DNA from: Diploptera punctata
Taxonomy: Eukaryota; Arthropoda; Insecta; Blattodea; Blaberidae
Length of the DNA stretch: 64,000 nucleotides
Direction of reading: 5' to 3'
Assembly: GCA_030220185.1 (NCBI GenBank)
Contig: JASPKZ010010272.1
Span: forward strand, 4,017,501 to 4,081,500
Translations under genes and position numbers: made by a program
In this document: one piece after another, positions 9,850-21,998 of the stretch
How the letters are laid out: the number at the start of each line of letters is the position of its first letter
How positions within the stretch are numbered: the stretch's first letter is position 1
Notes under the pieces: generated by a model
The model's database searches: none
What the model saw: only the letters and a program-made list of their open reading frames with translations
Told to the model about the DNA's origin: nothing

Positions 9850-10720
9850 ATAATATGCTAATATTGATAGCTGTGAATATCATTGGGTTGCGGGTGCGTA
9901 ATAAGTTCTTGGTCTATTTTGCGAATAGAAAAAAAAATCACTTAAAATAAAATAAATTAATGCTTATAATGCAGTGATGCTACAAACTAAACCAACAACT
10001 CTAACGTTCTAAAAACAAAAACAATAGTTATTAATTTAACACTCAAAATTTAAGAACCATGGTAAATGCGCTCAAGCCATGGAACCGAGGTTGTACTCTC
10101 TTCAAGAGAGGAACCGAAGAATTGATCCAGCACTGGAATACAGGTTATTCCAGCCGACTGGCAATTCGTTGTACCTTTGTATCTTTCATACTTGTAATTT
10201 AATGTATGACTGTTGTGTGGCGGAGTAGCAGCAAAGCTATCTCTGCCCCAAGCCGGCTGTAATTTGGTTTTTATTTTTCTATTATGCGAGGGTAGAAACA
10301 ATCTGGACACCAGTCTCGAATTCTCTCATAGACTATAGAGAGTCCAAGTCCTACTATTTTATAGAGGGTAAAAGGTTTGGGAGTTTCAAGATAGTTAAAA
10401 ATAAAATAAAAACACAGAAAACCCCATATTTTGTTACGAGTTGGATTTCCAAGCCCATATTAAACTTTTCACTAGCCTAATGTCAAATATAAAAGTAAAA
10501 GTCGGAACCAGTAGTTTATTTCTACAGTCGATGTATCTGGAAGCTGATTCTTCCATAAATCAGGTCTGGAGAGGTAGTTTGAAGGCTGCACACGACCCAA
10601 GTCCAACTCTTATTGCCTGGAGTCCTAAAGCCGCCCGCGAAATTCAAAGGCGGCAATTTGAGCAACTGCTCTATATTTGAGCAACTCTATACAATATATG
10701 CTTGTATATATTCATACTAC
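9850..10720. other. Intron, nothing recognised
   Basis: A slightly GC-richer patch at 10050-10310 gives an 86-residue minus-strand frame without a recognisable domain. No element ends seen. Confidence 0.4.
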
Positions 10721-10727
10721 ATAAATA

Positions 10728-10728
10728 A

Positions 10729-10780
<52 letters not shown>
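10728..10780. repeat. Compound (AT)n(GT)n microsatellite
   Basis: About 23 bp of AT followed by 30 bp of GT, directly abutting the head of a SINE at 10781. Confidence 0.95.
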
Positions 10781-10782
<2 letters not shown>

Positions 10783-11302
10783 ACCGATGTGGTCTCGAAG
10801 TAGCGTGCTGCCTTGTCACGCAACGGGCCCGGGTTCGATTCCCGGTCGGGACAGGCTCCTGGGTGAGGTTTTTTTCGGGGTTTTTCGTCACCTGTAAGAC
10901 AAATGTCAGAAAGCTTATGGCTCAACGGTCCCCGAAAATCATCCAGCCATCACCATCATCCTTCACCGGTGTGGAAAGCAACGGTAAGCTAAAAAAAAGA
11001 AGTGATCCCACAACAGGCCCGGTGGCCCTTGGGGTAGTAGGAGGTTAAGGCTCCCACTTTTTCTAGACAATCGGCACTTTATGTCAGCCGGGTTGTCAGC
11101 CCTGCGTGACGGCCGCCTTTACCCCAGAACAAGCGTCTGGTACTCATTTCCGTTAGAGGCTGAGTCGACCCCAGGGCCATAGTGCCGCCAGAGGGTTTGG
11201 GTCAGTTTAAAAATCCTGACCCCAACGGGACTACCACACCTATAATTCCATAGTAAAGCTGCATAAATCATAGCATGAAAATGCTGCCCTCGGGCAGAAT
11301 TA
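10781..11302 (+). mobile_element. SINE family 1, interrupted by a nested SINE
   Basis: Left part 10781-10990 runs from CCACCGATGTGGTCTCGAAG through CCCGGGTTCGATTCC to GTGTGGAAAGCAACGG. The right part resumes at about 11224 with CTACCACACCTATAATTCC and ends at GGCAGAATTACTATGGATGG. Between them lies SINE family 2 on the opposite strand. Confidence 0.8.
10991..11223 (-). mobile_element. SINE family 2, 5'-truncated, nested in family 1
   Basis: On the - strand it matches 42605-42855: GTCAGGATTTTTAAACTGAC, GGCGGCACTATGGCCCTGGG, GTACCAGACGCTTGTTCTGG, ending CTGTTGTGGGATCACTTC with a T-run. The tRNA-like head is absent. A short duplication, AACGG, flanks it. Confidence 0.8.
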
Positions 11303-11329
11303 CTATGGATGGATATATACATACATACA

Positions 11330-11354
11330 ACACACACACACACACACACACACA
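11330..11354. repeat. (CA)n microsatellite
   Basis: About 12 CA units. Confidence 0.95.
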
Positions 11355-11680
11355 ACTATAATATATATATATGTATGAGGCGTACGGCTTCGGAAACGGA
11401 CCACACTGAAAACTGAAGGTGTTTAACTACATAAGAACGAAACTTTGGATGGATGTAAGTCTTCGGAAACGGACCACAGCGAAAATTCTATGTGTTTCAT
11501 TATATAAGACCTAAACCTGTGACTCGAACTTATCATTCCTTGATAATGGCATGTGGTATCATGCCGAAACGTCGGAATCAGTGGCCAGAGGCCGAACTTG
11601 AATCCAAGACGCGGAAAACCTAAGAAAACTTTCTTATTCATACTTATATCCGCTAAAATTTGCAATATATATATAGGCTA

Positions 11681-11706
11681 TGTGTGTGTGTGTGTGTGTG
11701 TGTGTA
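11681..11706. repeat. (TG)n microsatellite
   Basis: About 13 TG units, 45 bp upstream of the last dehydrogenase exon. Confidence 0.95.
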
Positions 11707-11750
11707 TAAAATGAAGAATTAATGTCATAATCACTATTATATGTTTACAG

Positions 11751-11865
11751 ATATCTGGACTACGAACGTCTTGGGATTAAGACTTTTACACTGAACCAAT
11801 ATAAAGAAGCACTGGATACTCTCCATAAGGGATCAATCGCAAAAGCTATATTTAAAATAGATTAA
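11751..11865 (+). CDS. MDR dehydrogenase, last coding exon and stop
   Basis: Acceptor ATGTTTACAG. The split codon AG + A gives Arg. The exon encodes YLDYERLGIKTFTLNQYKEA, then LDTLHKGSIAKAIFKID and TAA. The pattern of a Tyr-Lys-Glu-Ala helix followed by a lysine-rich last strand is the usual C-terminus of sorbitol/threonine-type MDR proteins. A (TA)n tract follows after about 70 bp, and behind it lies a decayed copy of this exon. Confidence 0.87.
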
Positions 11866-11931
11866 CTGAAATTTTATTTGGGGAGTGTTTAATTTAGTCA
11901 ATGTACCGGTACCAACATGTATGTGTATACC

Positions 11932-11938
<7 letters not shown>

Positions 11939-11990
<52 letters not shown>
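11939..11990. repeat. (TA)n microsatellite
   Basis: About 26 TA units separating the last dehydrogenase exon from its decayed copy. Confidence 0.95.
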
Positions 11991-11991
<1 letters not shown>

Positions 11992-12023
11992 TATATAGTT
12001 TATATCTATAATGCATATCACGG

Positions 12024-12225
12024 TATATGGACTAGCAAGGTTGTATTATGATATTTAAACTCAACCAGTATAAAGAAGCACTACATACTCTCCACAAAGG
12101 ATAAATTGCATAAAACTGTAAGCCATTTAAAATAAATTAACTAAAACTTGATTTGCAATGTATTTCATTCAGCCAATATAGTCTATCCAAACATAGGCCT
12201 ACATGTATTTCATACTTATGCCTCA
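12024..12225 (+). pseudogene. Decayed tandem copy of the last dehydrogenase exon
   Basis: This stretch aligns with 11751-11910. The run TATAAAGAAGCACT is identical, and the following ACTCTCCA, AAAGG and final TTTAAAAT..ATTAACT can still be followed. In the homologous frame it has TAA after the Lys-Gly pair and further stops, plus indels upstream. It keeps no clean acceptor. It is separated from the true exon by a (TA)n tract, which suggests a local duplication rather than retrocopying, because flanking non-coding sequence is also copied. Confidence 0.75.
12131..12136 (+). terminator. Candidate poly(A) signal for the dehydrogenase gene
   Basis: First AATAAA found downstream of the stop codon at 11865. 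It lies inside the decayed exon copy, about 266 nt after the stop. Without transcript data it is only a candidate. Confidence 0.3.
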
Positions 12226-12556
12226 GTTTAGTGCTTTACGATTTTACAAAAAAAGGAAGATCGAAAAGTGTAACACATATGTTTCACTCCTATACTGGAT
12301 GACCGTCCAACTATGTAAATAGCACACATGGATATGAGTTTAGCACCCTACTGTCAATATTCAGGAGCAGTGCTGGGATCGTTTTCACCTTATCATTCTC
12401 ACACAAAACTCTTACTCTATACATAACCTACTTTACATAATCTGCCGAGGTGATCACCTAAATTGAACTCTGACAACATAAACGTCGAGTGCTGATCCGA
12501 GGCATGAAAAGTTAGGGAATGGAAATTAAAACAAGTTCTGATATAAACATATAATT
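12226..12556. other. Intergenic, nothing recognised
   Basis: Mixed-composition sequence without open frames or repeat ends that I can identify. Confidence 0.4.
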
Positions 12557-13250
12557 TTCTGACATCATCATTCATCATCCGGTATCATGGCAGCTGCCGC
12601 CGTCTTCCGGAAACCAAACGCCATTCATCTCTGTCCATCCAATGGATCTTACTCCAATCCTCTGATATTCATAGCCGCTTGTACCCTTTCTATCCAAGTT
12701 TTCTTCGGTCTTCCTCTCTTCCTCCTTTATATTGGGATCCATTCCATAACAATTTTAGGCAATCTTTGCTCTGGCATTCTTTTGACATGGCCATACCACT
12801 GTAATCTTTTCTTTTCTATAATGTCTATGATGTCCGAATCCTCTTGCACACCCATAATTTCCCTTATTTCTATATTTCGTATTCTATCCATTCTAGATTT
12901 TCCAGCTGATCTTCTTAAAACATCCATTTCTGTACTTAAAATTCTTTTCATTTCCCTGGTAGGAATTTGCCAAATTTCAGCACCATATGTTAAAATGCTC
13001 TGAATTATGGTTTGATATATTTGTAATTTTCTATTTTTTGTAATATTCTTGCTCCATCAAAGGTCAGAGTTTAAAGCATTTATTGCTTGTTTTGTTTGTG
13101 CGATTCTATTTTTAATTTCCACTGTGTTATCGCCTGGATGGTCTAATTTTGTCCCTAAATAACTGTATTCAATACTAGATTTTAGTTCTTCTCCATTGTT
13201 GAAATTTATATTTTCCATTTCTTCTCCTATACACAGATATTTAGTTTAAT
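12557..13250 (-). mobile_element. 5'-truncated LINE end, family B copy 1
   Basis: The minus strand reads SIEYSYLGTKLD, ITYGAEIWQIPTREMKR-like, then DVLRRSAGKSRMDRIRNIEI, KKRLQWYGHVKRMPEQRLPK and a GRPKKTWIE segment. This is the RT C-terminus of a second LINE family. It ends in GATACCGGATGATGAATGAT, a trinucleotide tail. Frames are broken in the 5' part. Confidence 0.8.
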
Positions 13251-15344
13251 CTATATCTGACACAACTTATATTCTGAAGAGCACAGAACTTCAAGCATAC
13301 AAAATAATGGTTTCAAATATAATTGTTTCCCGTTATGTTAAATGTTTATTTCAAAATTTTGAATTGTTATAAATGATAAAAAAATGCTTTTGCTTATATT
13401 TAATAAAAGGGATAACTTAATTTTTAATCCAGATTCCATTTTATATCTTAAAACCTAATTTATTAAAACAAATATATACCCGGTTAACATTACATTTAAG
13501 AAATTAACGATAGGTCCATGGAATTTATTAAGAAATCTCCTCCACGCCCTTTCCAAGAATTAAACCCTGCAATATGTATTTTTAATACAGTTCCTAGGCT
13601 TTAATCCCCATAACAAGAGGCAGTGCACATGCCTAGATATTTTAGAAGATAGGAAATAAAAATTCCCTCTGATTTGCAAATAAATGAAGAGGGGAACTCA
13701 GGGAATGTAATAAGCGAGGAATGCCGGAGGAGAGACATCGGAGGGTATGACCCGCACCCGGTCCGCAGTTTCGGTCCGAGCATCGCGAGATGAGGATGCG
13801 CTATCGATCGCCAGTTATTTCTGTATCGCCATGACTACCCTGTGCGGGATGCTGTGAGTAAATAAGTGATTTTAATTTCGTGTGACCAAGCTAAACATTT
13901 ATTGAAAATAAATATAAACTTACTGACACTAAGATTTTCTTGAGAAAATGACGACAGTGCTTATCTGTTGAATCGTTATTTGCTTCGAGAAACTAAGCAA
14001 CCCCGCAGAATGCATTACCCCCACGTGAAAAATTGTCCTGTATTCGAAGACAAAATGGCCTGTGGAAATACCACTGATACTAATTTTAAAACATCATTTT
14101 CTTCTTTCACTTCTGCTGATAGCATTTGATTAATTTCCTGCTTATTCTTTTCACCCAAAATGGAGTTATATTTTCTATAGGTTTGCTTTTCAGGCATTAC
14201 TTCTTGCTGATTCTATATTTTACTATTCAGTGTGCAGTGATTGTAACCTACGTAACATTTGTAACCGTCTTTGTGCTTTTATTTAATGTAACATTTGTGT
14301 AGTATGCCCTAATATGAATGTATGTACTGTGTTTCCTCATACAATATGTAGAATCTTGTTTAAAAATACCTTCGTGAACTCTACGATATGTATTAGAGTC
14401 TCAACATATTTCATTACCAACATTTTGCTTACTTTATCCATATATTATTTTCACTGACAAATGTAAGTATTCCGGTAGGTCACCCTTAAACATATACATG
14501 GTTATTGAGTAAAATCTATACCATTCAATAAACTGAGTTTAAATAATCAAAATTGTAATAATTAACCCTTTTCACGAGTTTCTTGCATTTCATAGTTATT
14601 TATGTAGGCCCTAGTTAATTACAGAAGATTAAAGTTATATGGTATTTAACCTATTTATCTATAGCATTAGATATTTACTAATTAATTTCATGCTAAAACG
14701 GATTCAAATAAATGTAGTTTATATGCTTTTCTTTCCTTTACATTGTTACTAATTAATTTAAAGCAATGGAAATTTAAACTTTTGTTAGCAATTTCCTTTT
14801 GTTTGCGATTTCAAATATTTCAACTTGTATTAAGTTTGCATTTAAAGTACTTGGTTTCCAACGTTATCATATTATTTTGTGTATTTTCAAATACTTCATA
14901 CTTTTGGTACAATGATTTTTCTTCATAATTATTGTAGTAATGTAGTTATTAAAGACTTTTATTAAAATTTTCACAATATTTTTAAAGTAACCAAAAAAAA
15001 AAAAAAGAAAGCAACTTAAGGAATATGTTCAAAAGAGGCCTATATAGGTTCGTATGTTTGTTATTGTTGAAGAAGACGTAGATTTAGTTAAAAGAAAAAA
15101 GAAAAATAATTACAATTATCTTACTGTTCTTTTTTCCTATCCTAAAACAACCAAAGGATCTGTTACACAGCTGTTATTGTGGCAACTTCTTGAGTTTATT
15201 TTATGAATAAATCATAAAAAGCGTATGTTCTATCATATAAGGATTAAAAATACAGTAAGCCCAATACGGTAGACTACAACTGTCAATAGTAAATTGTATA
15301 AATATAACATTTTAGGCTTGTATTTAATTGAAATAAATTGAAAT
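13251..15344. other. Intergenic AT-rich stretch
   Basis: Nothing recognised except a GC- and CpG-rich patch at about 13700-13850 and an A-run near 14990. A 60-residue minus-strand frame at 14015-14197 is not similar to anything I know. Confidence 0.4.
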
Positions 15345-16007
15345 TTTGAACAGGTGGCTGAATTCAATACTCAGGAACAATAATTACAAATAGGAATGAG
15401 ATGTACAATGAAATTAAACATGGGTTAAATTCCGGAAATGCATGCATTACAGGGACTACCATTTGGCTGCAATAACTATAATAAAAATTATTGCCTTCCC
15501 AACTTCTCAAAAAAAAAAGGTCAAACTGAAAACATAAAACTGTTATTTTCCCAGTTATATTATATGGATGCGAAACATGGACTCTTACTTTACGGGAGGA
15601 GATACAATTATGAGTATGTGAGAATAGAATTCTTAGGAAAATGTTTGGACCAAAGAGAGATGAACAGAAGGCGAATTGGGGAAGAATACATAACAGTGAG
15701 ATACATGACATTTATAAGAAACCTGATATAATAAGAACAGTTCAGTCTCATAGACTGCGATGGGCAGGACATGTGGCACGAATGGGGAATGAGAGAGGGG
15801 CATAGAAGCGTCTTGTTAGAAAACCAGAGGGAAAACGCCCAGTTGGCAGACCAAGAATGAAGTGGGAAAATAACATTATTTGAGGGAAGTAGATTATACA
15901 GGGGGTAATTGGAAAACATTAGAGCTCAGGATAGGGATGTGTGGAGAGCTTATGTCCGCACGACCTTGAACGTAAGAGTTCGATAGTACCAGTGAGTGAG
16001 TTAGTTA
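15345..16007 (+). mobile_element. 5'-truncated LINE end, family A copy 3
   Basis: Longer but decayed copy: remnants of the LGTIITNRNEM and LNSGNAC regions, an inserted A-rich segment near 15515, then the GCETWTL and LRWAGHVAR regions with stops. Ends ..GATAGTACCAGTGAGTGAG. Confidence 0.75.
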
Positions 16008-16454
16008 GGCTTATATTTAATGAATACGGTGTTAAATAGAGCCCAGAAATAACAAATGCGACTAGATGATAGTTCTCAAAAATTCTTTTCCACACTCAAA
16101 TAAACAGTAATAATTAATAATAGTGTATGTATTTGATACCAACCCAGAGTTCAATTACCGCTATATGTGTATCATAAAAAAATTGAGTACAAAGTATGAA
16201 GTGAGCCGAATTGTTCTCGTGAGGACAGTCGTGAAATAATTAACTCTGGTTAAGAAAACTAAAAGTAAGATAAAGGGATTGAGTCACGTAAATTACGTGA
16301 TTCCCAGTACTATCATCAGTCGTGATAATCCTTCGATCGATATTTCTTTAGAGTTGACGAGCCACGAATTTATTTAATACTCTAAAATAAATTTTGGGGC
16401 TTCCAAGACGGTTACAATTTTATTTTTGTGATTGCAAACCTTATATCATGATAT

Positions 16455-16863
16455 TGTATGTATTGTAAGCCCATGTTTTCCCTTTACAGAGATTTAGGCG
16501 CTCTCCCCCTACAGGGAAGAATTTGAACCATACAAATTTAGTTACACTTGTTTTAGTATAGATGTCATTTTGAGTGGTCCGTAGTCAGCATTCCGCCTCA
16601 CACTGACATCTAGGAAACCAAGGTAGTACTAGGACGGGAAAATTCGGCTAAATTTTTGCTTAGAGGCCTTTTCATTCAGGCTTAAGGATTTTTTACGAGC
16701 CTGAAAATCTTCAGACTCGGGACCCACGGTTTTAAAGTCCCTCCCGGAGGACTTGCTCCTTGGAGTTTTCCGTCCTAAAAAACCCATCGACCCGGGCCGG
16801 GTTTGAACCCGCGACCCTCGGGACCAGAGGCAAGGAGCATAACCACTAGTCCACCGCGGCCGA
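16455..16863 (-). mobile_element. SINE family 3 with 14-bp target duplication
   Basis: TTATATCATGATAT flanks both sides (16441-16454 and 16864-16877). On the - strand the head GGTGGACTAGTGGTTATGC and CGCGGGTTCAAACCC give A/B-box-like sites. The body contains GGACTTTAAAACCG, GAAGATTTTCAGGC and GGTAGTACTAGGA-type words. Partial copies lie at 27335 and 51361. Confidence 0.85.
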
Positions 16864-17097
16864 TTATATCATGATATACTGCGTTAAAATCAAGCTAATA
16901 GGCTACTCATCAAAGCAATCCACGAATAAACTTCTATAGGAAAAAAAAAAAAAATGTTTTTTTGAGAAAATCATACAGTTGGGATCCAAAGTCATAACAT
17001 TTTTATCATATTTTTACCCTAAGGAATTCATACTTAAATCTGAACGCTTACATTAGCTTACTTCCATTCTGTATTTTAAATTCTTACTATAACACTC

Positions 17098-17445
17098 CAT
17101 CCATAGTAATTCTGCCCGAAGGCAGGTCCTTCACTGCAATCATAGCATTTTCATGCTATGCTTGCAGCTTTACTAGGGAATTTTAGGTGTGGTAGCTTCC
17201 CGTTGCTTTCCACACCGGTGAAGGATGATGATGGTGATGATGATAATGATAAGGAGGATGATGATGATGATGGCCATATGATTTCGGGGACCGTTTGGGC
17301 CTTAAAGTTTTCCTGACATTTGTCTTACAGGTGAGGAAAACCCCCGATAAAAACCTCACCCAGAAAAACTGCCCCGACCGGGGATCGAACCCGGGCCCGC
17401 TGCGTGACAAGGCAGCACGCTACCTCGAGACCACAGCGGTGGACA
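17098..17445 (-). mobile_element. SINE family 1
   Basis: Nearly full length: minus-strand head CCACCGCTGTGGTCTCGAG, GGGTTCGATCCCCGGTCGG, a (CAT)n-rich middle and the end GGCAGAATTACTATGG. Confidence 0.85.
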
Positions 17446-17565
17446 CTATAACACTATAGGCCTATAATAAGAATTATCAGAACAATAGTTAAATAAGTTC
17501 ATACAGTCTTTAAAATGAACAAGATACTCGATTAAAACCTATATTAACAGTTATTCCTTGAAATT

Positions 17566-17645
17566 CATCATCATCATCATCAACAATCACGGATTAAGCC
17601 CATGTGGCTTGTTCCGGTCTCATAGATTCTCATTCAAAAAGTTGA

Positions 17646-17691
<46 letters not shown>

Positions 17692-18270
17692 TATATTTTT
17701 TTTTTTCGGTCTATCAACTTTCCTGTCTCCTTTTGGTTTGTAATTAAGTATAATTTTTGGTATGCGTTCGTCTTTCAATCTTTGAACATGTTCGTTCCAG
17801 TTTTTTTTTCTAGATTCTTGTATTTTATCTAAAAGTTTAAAAATATTTAGCTAATTTTTAATATCTTCACTTCTTCTTTTATCTAGAGGTTTGAGGCCAG
17901 CTACACTTTTCAGAAATCTCATTTCAGCTGCTTCTATGATCTTCTCTTCTCTTTTAGTTAAAACCCAAAATTCACTACCATTCAAAAGTAAGCCACTGCT
18001 TTATAAAATTTAGTTTTGTTTCCTTTCTTGTATTTTTAAATATTCTCTTAATTGTGCCACATATATAATTAAATGTATTAAGTTTGTTAAAAATATCTTC
18101 ATTTTTAAAATAGGAGATTTCATAACCCAGGTATTTAAAATGGTTCACTTGTTCAATGGGTTTCCCCTCCAGAATTATTTTAGCTCTTACGGTATCTGAC
18201 CCTTTAAAAGCTAAGATTTTTGTTTTACTTATTAATATTTTGAAATTATAATTCTGTACAATTCTGTATA
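17566..18270 (-). mobile_element. 5'-truncated LINE, family C, with 13-bp target duplication
   Basis: ATTCCTTGAAATT flanks both sides (17553-17565 and 18271-18283). The minus strand encodes ILISKTKILAFKGSDTVRAK, EQVNHFKYLGYEIS and WVLTKREEKIIEAAEMRFLK, an RT C-terminus. It then has an AT tract (17649-17690) and a (GAT)n tail at 17567-17582. Confidence 0.8.
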
Positions 18271-18283
18271 ATTCCTTGAAATT

Positions 18284-18662
18284 AAAATATATAATCAAGA
18301 TTTTTTCAGATCGTTTACAATTTCGAAATTATTTTATACAAGAAATTAAAAAAAAAACCTTTTCTTTCCTTAGAGACAGCAGTTCAACCTAATGATTAAT
18401 CTTGCTGTAAAAATTGTTTTTATAATATCGTCTTCTTCCTCTACAAAACATTTTAGTGAGCTACAAATGCAATTTTCCTTATCTTGCATGCTTGCATGGA
18501 AGAAATGTAAATTTGTTATAGTTTTGTAAGATTTTAAACTTTCCGAATGTTGATAAATTAAAAGCCTTCTCATGTTTACAGTCAGATGAATTTTGTATGT
18601 ACAAACTTTCAGTCTACATCTCAGAAATGGAAGCCAAAAGCTCGGACATCAAATATTTCACC
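18284..18662. other. Intergenic, nothing recognised
   Basis: A 67-residue minus-strand frame (18370-18573) has no recognisable motif. Confidence 0.4.
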
Positions 18663-18664
18663 TA

Positions 18665-20169
18665 CACTGCTCAAAAAAATTAGGGGATATTGTAGAATAA
18701 CCTATTAAGACTATGTATTTTTGGAATAGTATTAGATGCAATCACTTTCTATTACTCCAAGATAATGTAAATAAGAGTTTGAAGTTGTTACGTAACCTCG
18801 GTACCACATCAGAGGGCAGTGTCTGTACTGTTGATGTGAAAGGGTGGTGTGGGGGTGAATGTTTTGTTGCTGTTTTTAAATCCAGTCCAGTTTTCAGTTA
18901 GTGAATGACTTGCCTTAGGGACAGTGATGCTCGACAACGTGATTTACCTGAACCAATGGCTTGGAGGGCCATAGGAAGGATGGAAGCTGGACAGACACAA
19001 CAAGAGGTGGCACAAGCCATTGGGGTGTCTCAAAGCGTGATTTCCAGTCTTTGGAATCATTTTCAAAGAACATACTGTTCACAGAAGAGCCGGACAAGGT
19101 CGACCAAGGGCAACAGCAGCAAGGGATGACCGTTACCTCTTGTTAACAGCCCGTCGGAATAGACAGCAGAATGCAACTCAACTGCGAAATACACTTCAAA
19201 CAGCAACAGGACGCAGGGTGTCAACTCAAACTGTCCCTAATCGACTGCATGGAAGTGGTCTCTATGCCCGTAGGCCCATGGTGTGTACCAGGTTAACTCC
19301 ACAACACCGTAGAGATCGCAGAAACTGGGCGGAGGAACATCGTGGGTGGAGGCATGCTGAATGGAGATCAGTTCTTTTTTCTGATGAGTCGCGATTCAAC
19401 ATGGAATGTGATAGTCGGAGTGTATTCATCTGGAGAGAAAAAGGGACACGAAACAATCCAGCTTTTGTACGTGAAAGATCCCCATATGGTGGCGGTGGAT
19501 TGATGGTGTAGGCAGGAGTCAGTAGTGGTGGACGTACGGACCTCTACGTTATCCAAGGTGGTACTTTGACTGCGGTAAAGTATAGAGATGAGATTCTCCG
19601 ACCTTTTGTCGTGCCTTATGCTGATGCCATAGGTGATTCTTTTCTTTTTATGGACGATAATGCACGACCCCACAGAGCTGGCTTGGTGGACGACATGCTG
19701 GAAATGGAGGGTATCGAGCGTATGCAATGGCCAGCTTCCTCCCCGGACTTAAATCCGATTGAGCATGTGTGGGATGCATTAGGCAGGTGCATTGCAGGCA
19801 GACCAGCACCTCCCACAACTGTTCCAGAGCTGCACATTGCTCTTATGTAAGAGTGGCCACGTATCCCCCAAGAACTCATTGCTAATCTCATTGCATCAAT
19901 GCCATACAGGTGTGAGGCAGTGCTGGCCGTTCGAGGAGACCATACACCATACTAAAGAAACATTTTCACCCATGTTAATGCTTTGTTTGCTTGCCATATT
20001 CCTAATCAGGATCTCTTTGACATCTGGTGTGGTACAGAGGTTACTTAATGACTTCAAACTCTTGTTGACATTCTTTTGGAGTAATAGAAAGTGATTGCAT
20101 CTAATACTGTTCCTAAAAACATAGTCTTAATAGGTTATTCCACAATATCCCCTAATTTTTTGAGCAGTG
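18665..20169 (+). mobile_element. Tc1-like DNA transposon (DD34E) with TA target duplication
   Basis: A 1.5 kb element flanked by TA (18663-18664 and 20170-20171). Terminal inverted repeats of about 93 bp start CACTGCTCAAAAAA and are close to identical. The interior carries one transposase gene in + orientation, inactivated by a frameshift and stops. Inverted repeats this similar suggest moderate age. Confidence 0.93.
18905..19940 (+). pseudogene. Tc1-family transposase, inactive
   Basis: The N-terminal helix-turn-helix (AIGRMEAGQTQQEVAQAIGV, residues about 19-38) is followed by a frameshift near 19090. The frame resumes with LTARRNRQQNATQLR, the second DNA-binding part. Catalytic residues are visible: Asp in LFSDESRF, Asp in FMDDNARPH and Glu in SPDLNPIEHVW, with 34 residues between the last two (DD34E). 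TAG at 19509 replaces a Trp codon, and TAA at 19848 cuts the C-terminus. Without the breaks the order and length fit a full Tc1 transposase. Confidence 0.9.
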
Positions 20170-20171
20170 TA

Positions 20172-21530
20172 GTTGTTAGTCCAAGAAGAGATTTTAATGC
20201 AATTGCTATAATTTTGTTTTATCAATGAAAAATATTGATAGACTGCTTTTATTAAATTGGAACATATACACATTGAGGGAAGTAATAAAATCTCTTACCT
20301 TGCATAAAATGAAAATTTATATACGCCTAAGGATCTGAATGCACAAGATATTACAATGGTTTCTACATATTAAATAATATAAAAATCGATTTTTTTTCTA
20401 AATTGGATGGTGATCTCTATGAGAAGTACAATATCTTTAAAATTTTATGAACTTATTAATATCTGATCAATTCATAACTCGTTAAATTTAAAATCACTTG
20501 GAGTTTCACAAGAGAGTTTTGGTATTTAAAAAATTGATGGTCCAGAGTGACAAGATGAGGAGTAAAAACAAAGAGAAGCAAAAATAAATATGTAAACATG
20601 GTTCAGAAATTAACAGATTATGAGATTTTTTTCAGGTTGGACTCATTAAATACTACGTACTAATTCCAACAAAAACAATGACAATTTAATGTATCAATCA
20701 TGAAATAAACACAGCATTCCATAAATGATCCAATAAATTGGTCAGTAAATTTACATTTTATGGTATCTTAACTGTAGAGTTATGGGATCGACCCCTGGTT
20801 TGTTTACAAATGTGCAGAAACTCTCCCCCTTCAGTTGGAATTAGTATTTATTATTAATCAAATAAATGGCATTATTTGAAACCAGTTAATTTTTGGACAA
20901 TGTTTATTGGAACATCTTTGCTTCTCTTCATTTTTATTTGTTATCGTTACATTTTGTAATATCACTTTTGAAAGACACCATCTTAATACAAACAACAGTA
21001 AACATACACAGCTTCCTAGTATGCATACAATGATCTTAGTTTCGAAGAAGTTGAAGCATTTTAAAATAAAAATTGAACAAATACATATTTTGTTTTTTAA
21101 ATGAATAAATTACAGATTCCTCATGTAAATGTAGCATCCACTCTATCATTATTAAACTCCACGTTAATAAATGTCAAATAGGACAAAATTAAATGAAACT
21201 TAACCTTTTATAATTTAATTTCCGTGAATCATTTTTATACAATTGAAGAGACAAAAAATAAAAATACGTGTATTGTTACTTTCATAAAGTTTCATTCTTT
21301 CGAAAGTTATTTAAAGTCAAATTTTACGTAATTTTGCGTACACTGTTTTATGTATATAAACGCTAACATCTCAATTATTCATTAAAGCTCATATTAAAGC
21401 TTATGAAATGTACTTTTAGCATATCTGGCTTTATGTTACGTAAAAATATTCTGTATTTTTTTCTCGAAAATATATTTTTAAAATAGGCCTATTTAATTTT
21501 TAAAGGTTTGTAACATTTTCTGCAACAAAA
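20172..21530. other. Intergenic AT-rich stretch, nothing recognised
   Basis: No open frame with a known domain and no repeat ends noted. Confidence 0.4.
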
Positions 21531-21535
21531 AAATA

Positions 21536-21998
21536 GAAAATTACAAATATATTAAACCATAATTCAGAGCATTTTAACATATGGTGCTGAAGACTTGCAT
21601 ATTCCTACCAAGGAAATGAAAAGAATTTTAAGTACAGAAATGGATGTTTTAAGAAGATCAGCTGGAAAATCTAGAACGGATAGAATACGAAATAATGAAA
21701 TAAGGGAAATTATGGGTGTACAAGAGGAGCCAGACATCATAGACATTATAGAAAAGAAAATATTACAATGGTATGGCCATGTCAAATGAATGCCAGAGCA
21801 AAGATTGCCTAAAATTGTTATGGAATGGATCCCAATATAAAGGAGGAAGAGAGGAAGACCGAAGAAAACTTGGATAGAAGGGGTACAAGCAGCTATGAAT
21901 ATCAGAGGATTGGAGGAAGATCAATGTATGGACAGAGAGGAATGGCGTTTGGTTTCCGGAAGACGGCGGCAGCTGCCATGATACCGGATGATGATGAT
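21536..21998 (+). mobile_element. 5'-truncated LINE end, family B copy 2
   Basis: Same family as 12557-13250: EMKRILSTEMDVLRRSAGKS, IDIIEKKILQWYGHVK, a stop, then GRPKKTWIE and EDQCMDREEWR-like. It ends with GATACCGGATGATGATGATG. Confidence 0.8.

Noticed and set aside
10050..10310. Small minus-strand protein-coding gene.
   Set aside because: No domain, no splice signals in phase and no repeat evidence; left as unrecognised.
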